This document shows positions 11,739-23,869 of a DNA stretch of 64,000 nucleotides, in pieces. The position numbers and the translations under genes are program-made. Origin of the DNA: Siphonodentalium dalli. Its lineage: Eukaryota > Mollusca > Scaphopoda > Gadilida > Siphonodentaliidae. Numbering within the stretch: the first letter of the stretch is position 1; each line of letters starts with the position of its first letter. Under the pieces are notes generated by a model. That model was not told where the DNA came from, did no database searches, and saw only the letters and a program-made list of their open reading frames with translations. The DNA lies in the NCBI GenBank assembly GCA_032622095.1, contig CP136062.1, positions 164,174,875-164,238,874 on the forward strand, in the 5' to 3' direction.

Positions 11739-13039
11739 TAATTTCCGAAAGTGACGTGTACCTTTAAGGCACGTGACCCAAATGTGGTCCATTGTATGAC
11801 GCATTTATGAAGTGAATAACACAATGATTACCTTCATTTCGTACAGGATTACCTCGAATGAACACGCTACGTATAACTTACAAAACGATGGGACCTTCAG
11901 ACAATTTTGAAAATAATGAGCGTTTTATTAATGAATAATTAGGTTTAAATGACGGGTACCTTTAAGGTATGTGAACCAAATGTAGTCTATCGTCTGAACC
12001 ATTTCTGGAGTAATGACAAAGCAAAACCCTACATTCATACATTGCTGCATCGAATGAACCTGCGTTTAAATTGAATACCAATTTGATTAAATGAGCTTAC
12101 TATGGTTGATATGTTCAACCATATATGTAATGTGTTAACTTGGGCATCGAATGTATGCGTGACGTATAACTTTAAGGCTAATATGTTAAGAGATGTTGTC
12201 ATTTAACGTCCAGTATGGCAATTTCATATGAATGAAAGCATGCATATTGCTAAAATCAATTTTTTATTTATTATTTATAGTTACATTAGGTTTAAATGCT
12301 TAATTTTAAACATAACTTTAGTAAACGATAGAGATTCAGACACATTTTGAAAATAAAGAGCGTTTATATCGATGTATACGCTGAATTAGGTTAAAGTGAC
12401 GTGTACCTTTAAGCTAAGTGTCCACAAGCACAATAGTACGCTATATGAACCATTTATGAAGTGAATAACAAATCAATACCTTCATTCATACATTGTTGCA
12501 TCGAATGTACAATGTCAGACGGAACAGGTGGAGATAACTTCAATTTGTTTACACAGAGTGCATATGTCAAATATATTATCGATTGTCCAATTGTTTAACG
12601 CGCATTGAGTAAAACCTTCAAATGAATTAGATGCAAGCAGATTTTCCAACTGTTCACACTGTTTCTTTGTAATAAACTTTATATAGTAAATGCAACTGTA
12701 TATAATAGCGTCTATTGAATATATGCTAGATGTTTGCCAAAGGACATGTTGTCTGATAAAATAGATAACTTTTGAATATAATTATTTCCAGAATGCTCGG
12801 TTTTCATATTCTAAGAAAGCGCGATTTGTGATTCATTTAACCTCTGGAAGGCTCGAATTTGATATGATGTTTAAACATACTGTTGGACGGGAGTGAAATT
12901 GTCATATATGCACACAACCCATGTATGATTATGTTTGTTAATTGACATTTTGGAAAGCAAACGAGATTTAAGAGAATTTCAATAATTATAGCAGTTACAC
13001 ATTCATCATATACATATGTTGCTCATGTGTGAGGGTGTG

Positions 13040-14010
13040 TGAGGGGAACATTCAACCAGCAAACGCAGCTAACATTCAACCAGACAAAACTGCTAATATT
13101 CAACCATCGAACGCAGCTAATGGTCAACCAGCAAATGTAGCTAGCATTCAACCAGCGATTACAGGTACGAAAGTTCACTGAAATATGATTACTAAACTCC
13201 ATAAAAACGGCCCTTGGGCCATCAAAACATCCTCTTTTTCAGGGCCTGAGAAATAGGTATACATAAGACACCCGAATAAGATCATACAATGGGCCCATCG
13301 TAAGACTATAGGGCTAGACAAAGTTATATTTTGAATGGGGAACAATCCAATATAATAGTATTTTACATCGCTCGTGTTGTGAGGACCTTGTATACTGACT
13401 TCCAGAACATTCCAAGCACGCAGCGGAGAACATTCAACCAGCAAACACAGCTAACATTCAACCAGCGATTACGGGTACGAACGTTTACTGAAATATAATT
13501 AATAAGCTCCAAAATGACCATCGAAACGGGCCTTCTTCATATATTCAACCAGACATAGCAGTTAATATTCAACCATCAAATGCAGCTAATAGTCAACCAG
13601 TAAATGCAACTAACATTCAACCAGCGATTATGGGTACGAAAGTTTACTGAAATATGATTACTAAACTCAAAAAGGACCATCAAAATGGCCCTTCTTCACA
13701 GATTCAACCAGACATAGCAGTTAATATTCGACCATCAAATGCAGCTAATAGTCAACCAGCAAATGTAGCTAACATTGAACCAGTTTAAATTGGACCATGA
13801 ATTAAATTAATGCACTTGGCATTAGAGCGAAGATAATTGCATAAATCATCAGAACAGACCACATTCGACCTTGGCATCTACACCTGCCACTACTGGGAAA
13901 CAATCAAACGCAGCTAACATTCACACATACAAATCAGCAAATGTTTAACCAGTGAACGCCGCTAATGTTCAATAAGCAAATGTAGCTAACATTGAACCAG
14001 CGATTTCAGT
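13040..14010 (-). repeat. Mirror of the short repeats at 1,990-2,800
   Basis: Reverse-complement motif GCAGCTAACATTCAACCAGC recurs, in the right arm of the palindrome. Confidence 0.75.
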
Positions 14011-15035
14011 TTACTATAAAAATGGCCCTCCTGGGCCATCAAAACATCCGCTTTTTCAGGGCCTGGGAAATAGGTATACAGAAGACCCCCGACTAAGACC
14101 ATACAATGGGCCCATCGTAAGACTATAGGGCTAGACAAAGTTATATTTTGAATGGGCCAAAATTCGATTTAATAGTATTCTATACTGCTCATGTTGTGGT
14201 GACCTCGTCTACTGACTTCAAAAATAATATTCCAAATAAAGTTATCCATTGATGTCTTGGGCTAATTTTTTAGTGGTATTTTTGTTATGAGTTATACAGT
14301 GGTGAGGACCCCTGACTCACATTCCACGCGGCCTGTGCGAAATCATGGCACTAGGTCCTTTGAAATATGTATACAAAAGGACCACAATCAAACTATAGAG
14401 CCATAGAAATATTCCGAGGGTTTCCAATTAGAACATAAGGCCATAGAAATATGTATACAAAATGACCCCCAATCAAACTATAGAGCCACAGAAAGGCTTG
14501 GGCATGCGGTCTAAACAGTTGCACGCTTTCAAAAGCGCGCGGTCCAAAACAGGTGCACGATTCCCTTGTTTCAAAAGGTCCAAAAACAGGTGCACGATTC
14601 CATTGTTTCAAAAGGTCCAAAACAGGTGCACGAGAAGCATGGTGACGCTAAATAATGCTGGTAGCCATTGTTGTGTCGAATAAGGAGGATGCACGATTCC
14701 CTTGTTTCAAAAGGTCCAGCCACGTGCACGAGGCTTGCTGACGCTAAATAATTCTGGTGGCCATTGTTGGGTCGAATAAGGAGGAGTTTCGTCGCCCTAT
14801 CATATAATTAAGAATGAGCGAATTTAATTAATTAAAATCTATCAAATAATTAAGAAGGTAAAGGAGGGGCTTCATTAATTAATTCTACCTATAATATAAG
14901 TAAGAAGGAGGGGTTTTCATACAATAAGGACCCCTAATAAACCCCTACCATTGGCCCCTTTAGACAATAGGGTAAAACAAAAGGGGGGGAAATCGATAGA
15001 AATGCCCGGATAGCGTCCCATATACTACTACTGGT

Positions 15036-16480
15036 GTTGGAAGATAGAACGAGTGCGAATCCTAAAGCATTAGTTTCGTTGAATCGTGGTGGATATGGAG
15101 CGGAGTAGTCCGGTTTTTGTTGATTTGAATGTCACCCGCGCATGGTGCTGACCAGCAAACACATGAAACTAAAAGTTAACTGATGTTAGAAGTTAAAACA
15201 AGTGAGCATCTTATTTGTATTACATTGGTTTTGCCAATTCGTGATGGCTCAAATAATCAGATTTCGAAGAGGTGAAATCCGGTTTGGTTGATCTGCTGCT
15301 CGCAGGATCAGATAATAAATGAAAATAAAACTTCACTGATGTTGGAAGTTAGAACGAGTGCGAATCATAAATCATTAGTTTCGTCGATTCGTGGTGGATA
15401 TGGAGCGGAGTAGTCCGGATTTGGTTGATTTGAATTTCACCCGTGCATGGTGCTGACCAGCATACACATGAAACTAAAAGTTAACTGATGTTGGAAGTTA
15501 AAACAAGTGAGCATCTTATTTGTATTACATTAGTTTTGCCAATTCGTGATGGCCATCATATGTTGGCAAAGCTCGTGATGACAAAAGGGGGGAAAATCGA
15601 TAGATAGCGTCCCATATACTACTACTGGTGTTGGAAGATAGAACGAGTGCGAATCCTAAAGCATTAGTTTCGTCGAATCGTGGTGGATATGGAGCGGAGT
15701 AGTCCGGTTTTTGTTGATTTGAATTTCACCCGTGCATGGTGCTGACCAGCAAACACATGAAACTAAAAGTTAACTGATGTTAGAAGTTAAAACAAGTGAG
15801 CATCTTATTTGTATTACATTGGTTTTGCCAATTCGTGATGGCTCAAATAATCAGATTTCGAAGAGGTGAAATCCGGTTTGGTTGATCTGCTGCTCACAGG
15901 ATCAGATAATAAATGAAAATAAAACTTCACTGATGTTGGAAGTGAGAACGAGTGCGAATCCTAAAGCATTAGTTTCGTCGATTCGTGGTGTATATGGAGC
16001 GGAGTAGTCCGGTTTTGGTTGATTTGAATTTCACCCGTGCATGGTGCTGACCAGCAAACACATGAAACTAAAAGTTAACTGATGTTGGAAGTTAAAACAA
16101 GTGAGCATCTTATTTGTATTACATTAGTTTTGCCAATTCGTGATGGCTCAAATAATCGGCTCATAGAAGAGGTGAGATCCGGTTTGGTTGATTTGCTGCT
16201 CACAGGATCAGCTAATAGATGAAATTAAAACTTCACTGGCGTTGGAAGATAGAACGAGTGCGAATCCTAACGCATTAGTTTCGTCGATTCGTGGTGGATA
16301 TGGAGCGGAGTAGTCCGGTTTTGGTTGATTTGAATTTCACCAGTGCATGGTGCTGACCAGCAAACACATTAAACTAAAAGTTAACTGATGTTGGAAGTTA
16401 AAACAAGTGAGCATCTTATTTGTCTTACATTGGTTTTGCCAATTAGTGATGGCTCAAATAATCATATTTCGAACTGCATA
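15036..16480 (+). repeat. ~300-bp tandem array, five copies
   Basis: The landmark GTTGGAAG(A/T)(T/G)AGAACGAGTGCG starts at about 15,036, 15,338, 15,630, 15,938 and 16,229. Each unit has a ~210-bp part ending GCCAATTCGTGATGG and a ~90-bp linker ending AATAAAACTTCACTG. Only one unit exists in the right arm of the outer palindrome (about 17,640-17,860), so the array expanded on one side. Confidence 0.85.
15550..15623 (+). mobile_element. Stray copy of the 14-kb element's terminus at a rearrangement junction
   Basis: Bases 15,582-15,623 repeat the last ~45 bp of the 14-kb element (AATCGATAGATAGCGTCCC...ACTACT) and are followed by the same ACTGGTGTTGG flank. Just before it, GCCATCATATGTTGGCAAAG (15,552) also occurs at 16,745 inside the inner palindrome. 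The junction therefore mixes three local sources. Confidence 0.75.
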
Positions 16481-17640
16481 TAGCATATTGTTACACGAAT
16501 ATGTCCATTGTCCAACTATAAAACACAATAGTGTGTCCCTTAAAGGAGTATTCACACTGTACAATTGAATCAAATTACTGTACCAGTAAAGGGTTTCACA
16601 TAGTTTTCCATGACCCATATCCCCATATCCCATTCGAACTCAATGTGGTCAACTTCTTACAAAGGATCACCGGAGTCTAACTTTAACATATATTTGTTTT
16701 AATTAATGGCGTATCCGGACTGTAAAATTGGATCAAATGAATATAGCCATCATATGTTGGCAAAGCTCGTGATGACGAATATCACCCGATGTTCGACTGG
16801 GAGTGGTCACTTTATTACACAATGATGCCCAATGTCCAACATCACAAAATAATTGTATCAATTAAGCGCGTATCGTCACAGTAAAATGGGCCCAAATGAC
16901 TATAACCATCATAATTTGACCTATCACGATATTCACAAGTTCGCGATGACCCATTTCAACAGTATTTCGAACTACGTGTGGTCCTTTTATTACACAACGA
17001 TCAGTGTAGTCCAACTTCTACCCAAAATTGAGTCAATTGATGACGTATCCGCACTGTAGAATGGACTATATTGACATTTGTTTAATAAAAGGACCACACG
17101 CAGTTCGAAATACTCTTGATATGGTTCATCGCGAACTTGTGAATATCGTGATAGGTCAAAATATGATGGTTATAGTCATTCGGGCCCATTTTACTGTGGC
17201 GATGCGCCCTTGTTTGATACAATTATTTGTTGAATTTGGACACTGGGGATCATTGTGTAATAAAGTGACCACTCCCAGTTGGATATCGGGTGATATTGGT
17301 CATCACGAGCTTTGCCAACATACGAAGGCTATATTCAATTGATTCCATTTTGCAGTCCGGATACGCCATTAATTAAAACAAATATATGTTAAAGTTAGAT
17401 TCCGGTGATCCTTATGTCAGAAATTGACCACATTGAGTTCTCGATTGTGATATGGGCCATGGAAAACTCTGTGAAACCCATTACTGGTATATTAATTTGA
17501 GCCAATTATACAGTGTGAATACTCCTTTAAGGGACACACTATTGTGTTGTATAGCTGGACAATGGACATCTTCGTGTAACAATATGGCTACATCCAGTTC
17601 GAAATCTGATGATTTGAGCCATCACGATTTGGCGAAACCA
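16480..17640. repeat. Inner palindrome of the outer element
   Basis: Arms about 16,480-17,050 and 17,065-17,640 are reverse complements, sharing ACACAATAGTGTGTCCCTTAAAGG, CACGATATTCACAAGTTCGC and TGGTCCTTTTATTA blocks, and meet near 17,060. Divergence is moderate and the open frames shift between arms. No gene. Confidence 0.85.
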
Positions 17641-17993
17641 ATGCAATACAAATAAGATGCGCACTTGTTCTAACTTATAACATCAGTTAACATTTGTTTA
17701 GTTTCATGTGCTTGCTGGTCAGCACCACGGGTGAAATTCAAATCAACCAAAACCGGACTATTCCACACCATATCCATCACGAATCGACGAAACTAATGCT
17801 TTAAGATTCGCACTCGTTCTATCTTCCAACACCAGTGAAGTTTTATTTTCATCTATTATTTGATCAAGAACAGCAAATCAACAAAACCGGATTGCTCCTC
17901 TTCTATGAGCCCACAATTGGCTTATGCAGAACGGTGTTCTCTGTAATGCTCGCGATATGTGATCGCGCTCGCGGCATATATATGTGTATGTCT

Positions 17994-17994
<1 letters not shown>

Positions 17995-18035
<41 letters not shown>
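17995..18035. repeat. (GT)n microsatellite
   Basis: About 19 GT dinucleotides. Confidence 0.95.
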
Positions 18036-18036
<1 letters not shown>

Positions 18037-18052
18037 TATCTCTCGTTCTTTC

Positions 18053-18383
18053 GTTAGCCGCTGATCATTCGAAAGGCGGAGCGTGTGCATACCTGTCGTC
18101 TTGACTCAGTTCCGGAACGCAAATCCGGGTTATTCTCGATCAATCGGTAATAACCCGGATTCGCTTCCCGGAACTGAACCAAGGCACTCTGAACGATCAG
18201 GGGTTAATGAGCGAATGAGAGAGAGAGACAGACAGACAGACAGAGGGAGAGAGAGAGAGTGGGAGAGAGACACATAGACCCGAGTCCCATATTATCGATC
18301 GAGAATAACCCGGATTTGCGTTCCGGAACTGAGTCAAGACGATAGGTATGCACACGCGCCGCCTTTCGAATGATCAGCGGCTA
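18053..18383. repeat. Inverted repeat, ~95-bp arms
   Basis: The block 18,053-18,147 (GTTAGCCGCTGATCATTCGAAAGGCGG ... GGGTTATTCTCGATCAATCGG) is the reverse complement of about 18,292-18,383. The spacer holds GA/CAGA-rich simple sequence. Confidence 0.8.
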
Positions 18384-18398
18384 ACAAAAGAACGGGAG

Positions 18399-18407
<9 letters not shown>

Positions 18408-18470
<63 letters not shown>
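18408..18470. repeat. (AC)n(AT)n microsatellite
   Basis: ACACACAC followed by a long run of AT dinucleotides, then AGACAGACAG. Confidence 0.95.
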
Positions 18471-18475
<5 letters not shown>

Positions 18476-18594
18476 GACAGATAGACAGAGGGAAATAGAG
18501 TGGGAAAGAGACAGAGACACGAGTCCCAGATTATCAATCGAGAATAAGCCGGATTCGATTACCGGATTTGAACCAAGTCGATTGGAGCGAGGGA

Positions 18595-18601
18595 GACAGA
18601 C

Positions 18602-18650
<49 letters not shown>

Positions 18651-18840
18651 GTGAGAGAGAGAGAGGGAGTGAGAGAGAGGAGGGACAGAGACCCGAGTCT
18701 CAGATTATCAATCGAGATTCCCGGATTTGAACCAAGTCGATTTGTATGTACCGGGACTCACGAAAGAACGAGAGAGAGAGAGCGAGATAGAGAGGGCGAG
18801 ACAGACAGACAGCTTGAGAGAGAGACAGAGAGCGACTTGC
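18595..18840. repeat. GA-rich simple repeat region
   Basis: Long GA and GACA runs (for example 18,604-18,650 and 18,768-18,830), broken by two copies of a short block CGGATTTGAACCAAGTCGAT. Frames through it are low complexity. Confidence 0.9.
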
Positions 18841-18901
18841 TCGCGTTCCATCTTGGTTGTTGTCACATTGCCACTACATCAGATATTTAAATATGCATGT
18901 T

Positions 18902-18946
18902 ATGTCGAGATCTCGAGATAATTATGTCGAGATCTCGAGATAATTT
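18902..18946. repeat. Duplicated palindromic motif
   Basis: TGTCGAGATCTCGAGATAAT occurs twice in tandem, each copy containing the self-complementary GAGATCTCGAGATC-like core. It looks like an end or relic of a dispersed repeat. Confidence 0.5.
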
Positions 18947-19149
18947 TTGTATTGAGTATGTCGCAAATCAGCCACCGTACTACTCAATAATCTGAATTCA
19001 GATTCTGTATCCAGATTCTCACGGAATAACGACTCAGAGGTTTGAGAACAAACATATTACCCGAACAATGAATGAATCTGGGTGACTTTTATCAATCCAA
19101 AACCACTGGATTCAAGCTTAACCACAGCTGAATTATGGGTTACTTTTCA

Positions 19150-19625
19150 GGATTTAGCTCGGGGAGAGCTTTCCGATAAATGGCAACAAGCCATATTTCC
19201 GACTAAATCCTGAAAAGTTACCCATAATTCTGCTCTGGTTAAGCAGTTGATTAATTAGGGCATTATTGTACATATATAATGATCCATCCCTTAAAGGGAC
19301 CCCGGCACTCACAGTGGGTAAATACGTAAAAGTTAAAAAAGTATGTAGAAACAGCACCAATAAGAACATTGCGAAGATAAACTTTGTTGGAGAGCTTTTC
19401 GATGAATGGCAACAAGCCATATCACCGACTAAATCCTGAAAAGTTACCCATAATTCTGCTGTGGTTAAGCAGTTGATTAATTAGGGCATTAATGTATATA
19501 TATAATTATCCCTCCCTTAAAGGGACCCAAGGCACTCACAGTGGGTAAATATGTAAAAGTTATAAAAGTATGTAGAAACAGCACCAAGAAGAAAATTGGG
19601 AAGATAAACTTTGTTGTTTTTTAAA
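19150..19625 (+). repeat. ~235-bp tandem duplication, two copies
   Basis: The unit from GAGAGCTTT(C/T)CGAT(A/G)AATGGC to GAAGATAAACTTTGTTG occurs at about 19,163-19,393 and 19,390-19,614, with roughly 10% difference. A partial third copy starts near 19,135. No gene. Confidence 0.8.
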
Positions 19626-20220
19626 TATTGATAGCTCTCCAATAATGAAATTTTATGTGTTGAAAACACTGTTTCAGTCATTTGTCAGCAACAATCACTA
19701 ATCGAGTAGTAAGAAAAAATATTTCAGTCTAAATATGATTTTCAGAATATTTCTCAATGCAATGTATACTGTTATGTTTTGATTAAACTTCAGTATCTTA
19801 TAAATTGAACTTTGATCAATAATGCCACTGCAACAGTAATGTTTATATAACTATGGTTTCGACAGGCGAAATCTCATTGTTGGGGAGTTATTAATAATGA
19901 AAATATATTATTACATTTACTTGTCTATGATAGTTGATTTACATACTTTTTTTTTTTTTTATAAAATTGATGCTAATTCGCATGAACCAACTGTGAAAGA
20001 CTTGAGTCCTTTTAAGTTTATGGATGTTCATATACAAGCAGAGAACCAATCTAAGGTTCAATTGTATAAATGTTCAAATAAGTTCAACAAATGCCGAAAA
20101 GGCTGGGTTTTTTTTACCTCATCTGTTGAACATTCCAAGCAAGCCTGCAAATAGGTCAACATGACCGCTTTCGCAGATTGCTGCTTCCAGAAGGATACGC
20201 ACTACGTTCATGACTGAACT

Positions 20221-20647
20221 AGCCTGCAAATAGCGTATCTGTCATTCGCAGAATGAGGTCCCCAGAGGGTGAATTTAGTGATGCCATCCCACACAGCGGG
20301 CTAGCATCACCAAATTAACCCTCTAGAGGCCTCATTCTGCTTAGGCATCATATTATGGGATGTATCTATAGTCTCAAATTAACATTATATTTAGTTAAGT
20401 TTCTATATCCCCTAATTTGCAGAAGATAAAATGCACAATCGAGGTGCCCAATGGGTGAGTATCACCATCTTCAACTGGGGAAATTCAATCTGATCCTAGG
20501 TCTCCCATAGCAGTTGAGGGCCTAAGCAGAATGAGGTCCCCATAGGGTGAATGTGGTGATGCTAGCCCGCTGTGCGGTATAGCATCACTGAATAAACCAT
20601 CTGGGGACCTCATTCTTCAAATGACAGACACGCTATTTGCAGACTTG
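20221..20647. mobile_element. Double-hairpin MITE, copy A
   Basis: Ends are AGCCTGCAAATAGCG and its complement CGCTATTTGCAGACT. Just inside each end lies a ~92-bp hairpin bounded by GCAGAATGAGGTCC and GGACCTCATTCTGC, with a GATGCTAGCCCGC loop region. The middle carries TAGTCTCAAATTAAC and GATCCTAGGTCTCCCATAGC, shared with the copies at 29.2-29.5 and 42.96-43.38 kb. Non-coding. Confidence 0.7.
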
Positions 20648-20886
20648 TTTCCAAGAAATGAATGAGAATCAACGATAATTTATCAAATGGATAATTTGCA
20701 GGTTTGATGAATGCAAACTGCAGTTAAGAGAATCACAAGTTCGTGTCAAATATACCTCTTACATCAAGAAAGGTTGACAAAGTTATAATGGTGTGTGTGA
20801 AACTTCATGGACCTGTATAAAAATGATAACATGCTAATTTTGTTGACACTAAAAGAATACATGTGCCTTTTAAACAAACTGTACGT

Positions 20887-21115
20887 TAACCCTTTCATGA
20901 TGGGAGCTGCGCTGGTGCAGCATTATATATCCAGTGCCAGTATATTCTCTTAAATATGCGAGTCTTCCATAGGGTGCCTCGCATATATAAGAGAATGCAC
21001 TGGCTTATAACTTCAAGGTAAATTTAGTTAGGCCAATGTATGCTATATATATATATGAGAGTCTCATTATGGGAGACTTGCATAATTATATAAGAGAATG
21101 CATTGACACAAGGTT
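20887..21115. mobile_element. Possible piggyBac-like hairpin repeat (partial)
   Basis: TTAACCCTTTCATGATGGGA at 20,887 looks like a TTAA target plus a CCCTTT-type end. Two diverged hairpins follow (about 20,930-21,003 and 21,032-21,115) with stems like GCATATATAAGAGAATGCA. The piggyBac-like MITE at 28,834-29,225 has the same hairpins. No matching right end was found. Confidence 0.45.
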
Positions 21116-21689
21116 TTTGAATAATTTCTGGAAACTTCATGGAAGGTTTAATAAACATTAATCCACTGAGTAGATTTAATATGATAATATGCAAGGCATA
21201 TAGAAAGACCCCGTCATAATAGTAAGACTTATATTTTATTGAATACGGGTGCTTTAAATAATCATAATGATATATAATTAAAGTGTTATATATTAACACC
21301 ATTGATATGAAGTGGAAAGAAGTAAACAAAAACATCGCATTGGCTGCTGACATCAGAACAAAATCAACACTTCACTTCATGTACATGTCAAACTTGATGT
21401 GGTAATATAATTAACTCAGATGACATGTGTATGAGCATGGATTCACTCGTGGTTTGTGGATTTGATGACAAGTTTATCTGCTTTCATTCTGATATATATG
21501 TGTGATTCTTACAAGCAATTTCCATATCTTATTTTCCCCGTGGAAATACGGTAAACTTTAAAGTCATATTATTTTTCGCTCAGTTTTAAATTTGCGCACC
21601 AATGAGTGTGCAAAATATAGTACTGCGCGAATTTAAATACTAGTAATGTAGCTAAAATTTAATACACAGTACTAAATCAAACCGGTATA

Positions 21690-21805
21690 ATATAACTAGT
21701 AACTGAAGCACGTGTCTGCGTTTATATGTCCAGTATGGTCGTGATATATGCCATATAGCGGCTAAAACGACGTTAAACTCTCAATTAATAAATGAATCAA
21801 TAAAG
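21690..21805 (+). mobile_element. SINE/LINE-like 3' tail
   Basis: The segment ends with GGCTAAAACGACGTTAAACTC followed by an AATTAATAAATGAATCAATAAA tail. From memory, tails of this kind are common in molluscan dispersed retroelements. The 5' part is not recognised. Confidence 0.35.
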
Positions 21806-23860
21806 GTGGAGTCTATAGTGAGGTGAAATCAGTTGTCGCGAAGACGACATGACCCATTCGGTCATGTCTGGATTATGGCCCTCATAATTCCGTTAAAACA
21901 ACTAATCCTTCAAATTATTACAAAACACTACGGCTTATTACTGCAGATTTCTCATTCACCACACCAGAAAGCTTCTAAATGCGGATCAAAAATCGGAGGT
22001 ATTGTTTCCAGCCAAGAGTGCATGGCCCAGCCATTGTTCATACATAAACGTCGAAAGCAACTAATGCGGTCATATTGGTTACATACTGCAACTATAAGAC
22101 ATCCAGCGAATACACACCCCACGAAAACCCGAAATGTGTTGTCCTGCGAGATATCCGATCGCTATAGCTCAATTTGACACGGCCAGATTAACCTTTCCAC
22201 AATATCCTAAACAATAAAGCTTCGCAAATCATCGGCATAGTCAATAGAACTTTCACGAACTTGGACATTCCAACTACAGCTTTTACCGGACTCGGGGTCG
22301 CAATACAACTTTAACGTGTCCCAAAATAACCGCATCCGGGGTAGTACTATAGCTTTTAAAGCGACCCAATCTATTTATAAAACCTACATCGGCCCACGTC
22401 TTTCAAATATTTGGCCAACATTATACACCGGTGGCGTTAATGGCGCTTTAACGTCATGACGCCGTAACTGCCTTCATTTAGCTAACAAATGAAACTGATC
22501 TAATATGAACCTACGCAGGACATATTCATAACTACTTACTTTTTATAAATAAATAAATACTTCAGTTGTCCATTGTCACATATCGGAAGAAAATTCGTTT
22601 CATTGCTGATTCTGCGATTTTGTGAAAACATTGCCGGAAGTCAAGTGATTTTTTCACCTGCATGGTATACTGTAAATTATCCGTGATTTACGCTTTCGAT
22701 ATAAATGTGAAAAATATAATGCACGCCGTGAATTTAAATTGGAAGAGTTCGAAAATGACTGGTTCTTGTTCAAATTTGCCGTGAAAGAAAATGCACAATA
22801 ATTACTCCTATCACCAGAAATGTTATTATTCCTACTATTATATTACTCTTACTATTCATAGCCATCCTTAGTTGGCCATGAATGAATACAGAAATGTCGA
22901 CCAGAGCACATAACTAATTATTACTTCCATTATGTATATATATACCCACATCACATGTTCTTATACCCTGTTAAAGAAACTATATCTACTTGTTCACCAC
23001 CGATAACAGCCGACCTTCACCCACGGGACTAAGGCTACGTTCACACACCTCGACAAATTGCACGCCAAATTTCCACACGATTCGCCAAATTAAAGCTAAT
23101 TCCTGCACATATGAATGATATATCTTGAATTCTTAATGTATATTATTTTAGCATTAGAACATATGATTTTAGATACTAAACACAAATACCGATTACACAG
23201 TTGACCCTTAACAATATTGTATATTGTATGTCTGAAATCTCTAAAATTCCATGAGCGCATATATATTTCCAGGCTTCGAAACTGTCCAATATATAACAGA
23301 CGGCAAGGACTGAAAGTAATACTCGTAGTTTATACTCCATATTTAGCAAATTTTTGACATGTAAGTCAAATGCTACGTTTTCCCCTGACAGGGTATCCCG
23401 GTTCGTGAACGTGGCCTCAGTCGGGATTGTATGTAAGTCACATATGAAAGCGGGTATGTCTGTAGAGAGCGCAAGACAGAGCGATAGGCGTGTGTCTGCA
23501 TATTAATATATTCATTAGATGTAACTTGTATTAGATATGTATACGTATGTTCAAATGTTATTCAATAAAAATATTATACAAAAAAAAAACAATTATGTGT
23601 GACGTCACAAGTACGTACGCCCGCCTGTTACCTATACACGACTCGAGCTCGGCGCGCATAATAACTCACCCCATACAGCAAGATTCCTCGCCATGGTTTC
23701 CGGTTGCCTGAAAGATATACCTTATACATTAGAAAGTGTAACTAGAGAATTTCAGCTCAGATTGGCTACTTATAGGATCATGCTCTTAAAGAACTGAAAG
23801 AAAACACAAGAGTAGATCACCCTCTAAAATTATTTTAATTTTAATCAGTGGGAAATTTAA
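21806..23860. other. Intergenic or intronic DNA, nothing recognised
   Basis: AT-rich sequence with short frames only. The 114-codon frame at 21,833-22,177 has no recognisable motif. No VPS4 exon was found here, although this would be its downstream direction. Confidence 0.5.
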
Positions 23861-23869
23861 GACAGGAAA

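Larger units (their letters stand above)
970..15029. mobile_element. 14.06-kb palindromic element with AG ends and 6-bp target duplication
   Basis: The left end starts AGTAGTATATGGGACGC; the right end, read inward on the minus strand, starts identically. The reverse-complement match continues for over 6 kb per arm, with local indels. Flanks are ACTGTT (964-969) and ACTGGT (15,030-15,035), a 6-bp duplication with one mismatch. The unfilled target TTCACTGG(C/T)GTTGGAAG occurs in the neighbouring tandem repeat, for example near 16,226. AG ends and a 6-bp target duplication are typical of Polinton/Maverick elements, but no polymerase, integrase, ATPase, protease or capsid gene is visible. Dada-type transposons also make 6-7-bp duplications. 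The class is therefore inferred; the palindrome and target site are seen. Confidence 0.8.
7831..15029 (-). repeat. Right arm of the 14-kb palindrome
   Basis: It mirrors 970-7,187. It is longer because of about three tandem copies of a ~300-bp unit near the centre (landmark GGTACATGGTT at about 7,851, 8,148 and 8,468) and a hairpin-bearing insertion at 11,230-11,738. Confidence 0.85.
800..17985. mobile_element. Outer foldback (palindromic) element, split by a 14-kb insertion
   Basis: The segment about 815-963 is the reverse complement of about 17,830-17,975, sharing the GCGCTCGCGGC, GAGAACACCGTT, GGGCTCATAGAAGAGG and AATAAAACTTCACTG blocks. The sequence continues after the inner 14-kb element at 15,036, runs through a 300-bp tandem array, and reaches a palindrome centred near 17,060. 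Removing the insertion leaves an inverted repeat of roughly 3.1 kb with arms of about 1-1.5 kb. Both outer ends border microsatellites. No transposase was seen. Boundaries are approximate. Confidence 0.65.

Noticed and set aside
970-15029. Assembly artefact from joining reverse complements
   Set aside because: The arms differ by many substitutions, a 257-bp duplication, a 510-bp insertion and array length, so they are real diverged sequences. Long reads should still confirm the centre.
18540-18745. tRNA-like GGATTTGAACCAAGTC segments
   Set aside because: They resemble a T-arm only superficially. No acceptor stem or anticodon arm could be paired, and the block recurs inside simple repeats.
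19897-20154. 85-codon open frame with a Cys-rich end
   Set aside because: Begins in an AT- and T-homopolymer-rich stretch and runs into a MITE. No recognised domain and no second copy to show constraint.
21833-22177. 114-codon open frame
   Set aside because: No domain, splice context or composition supporting a gene; it lies in otherwise featureless DNA.
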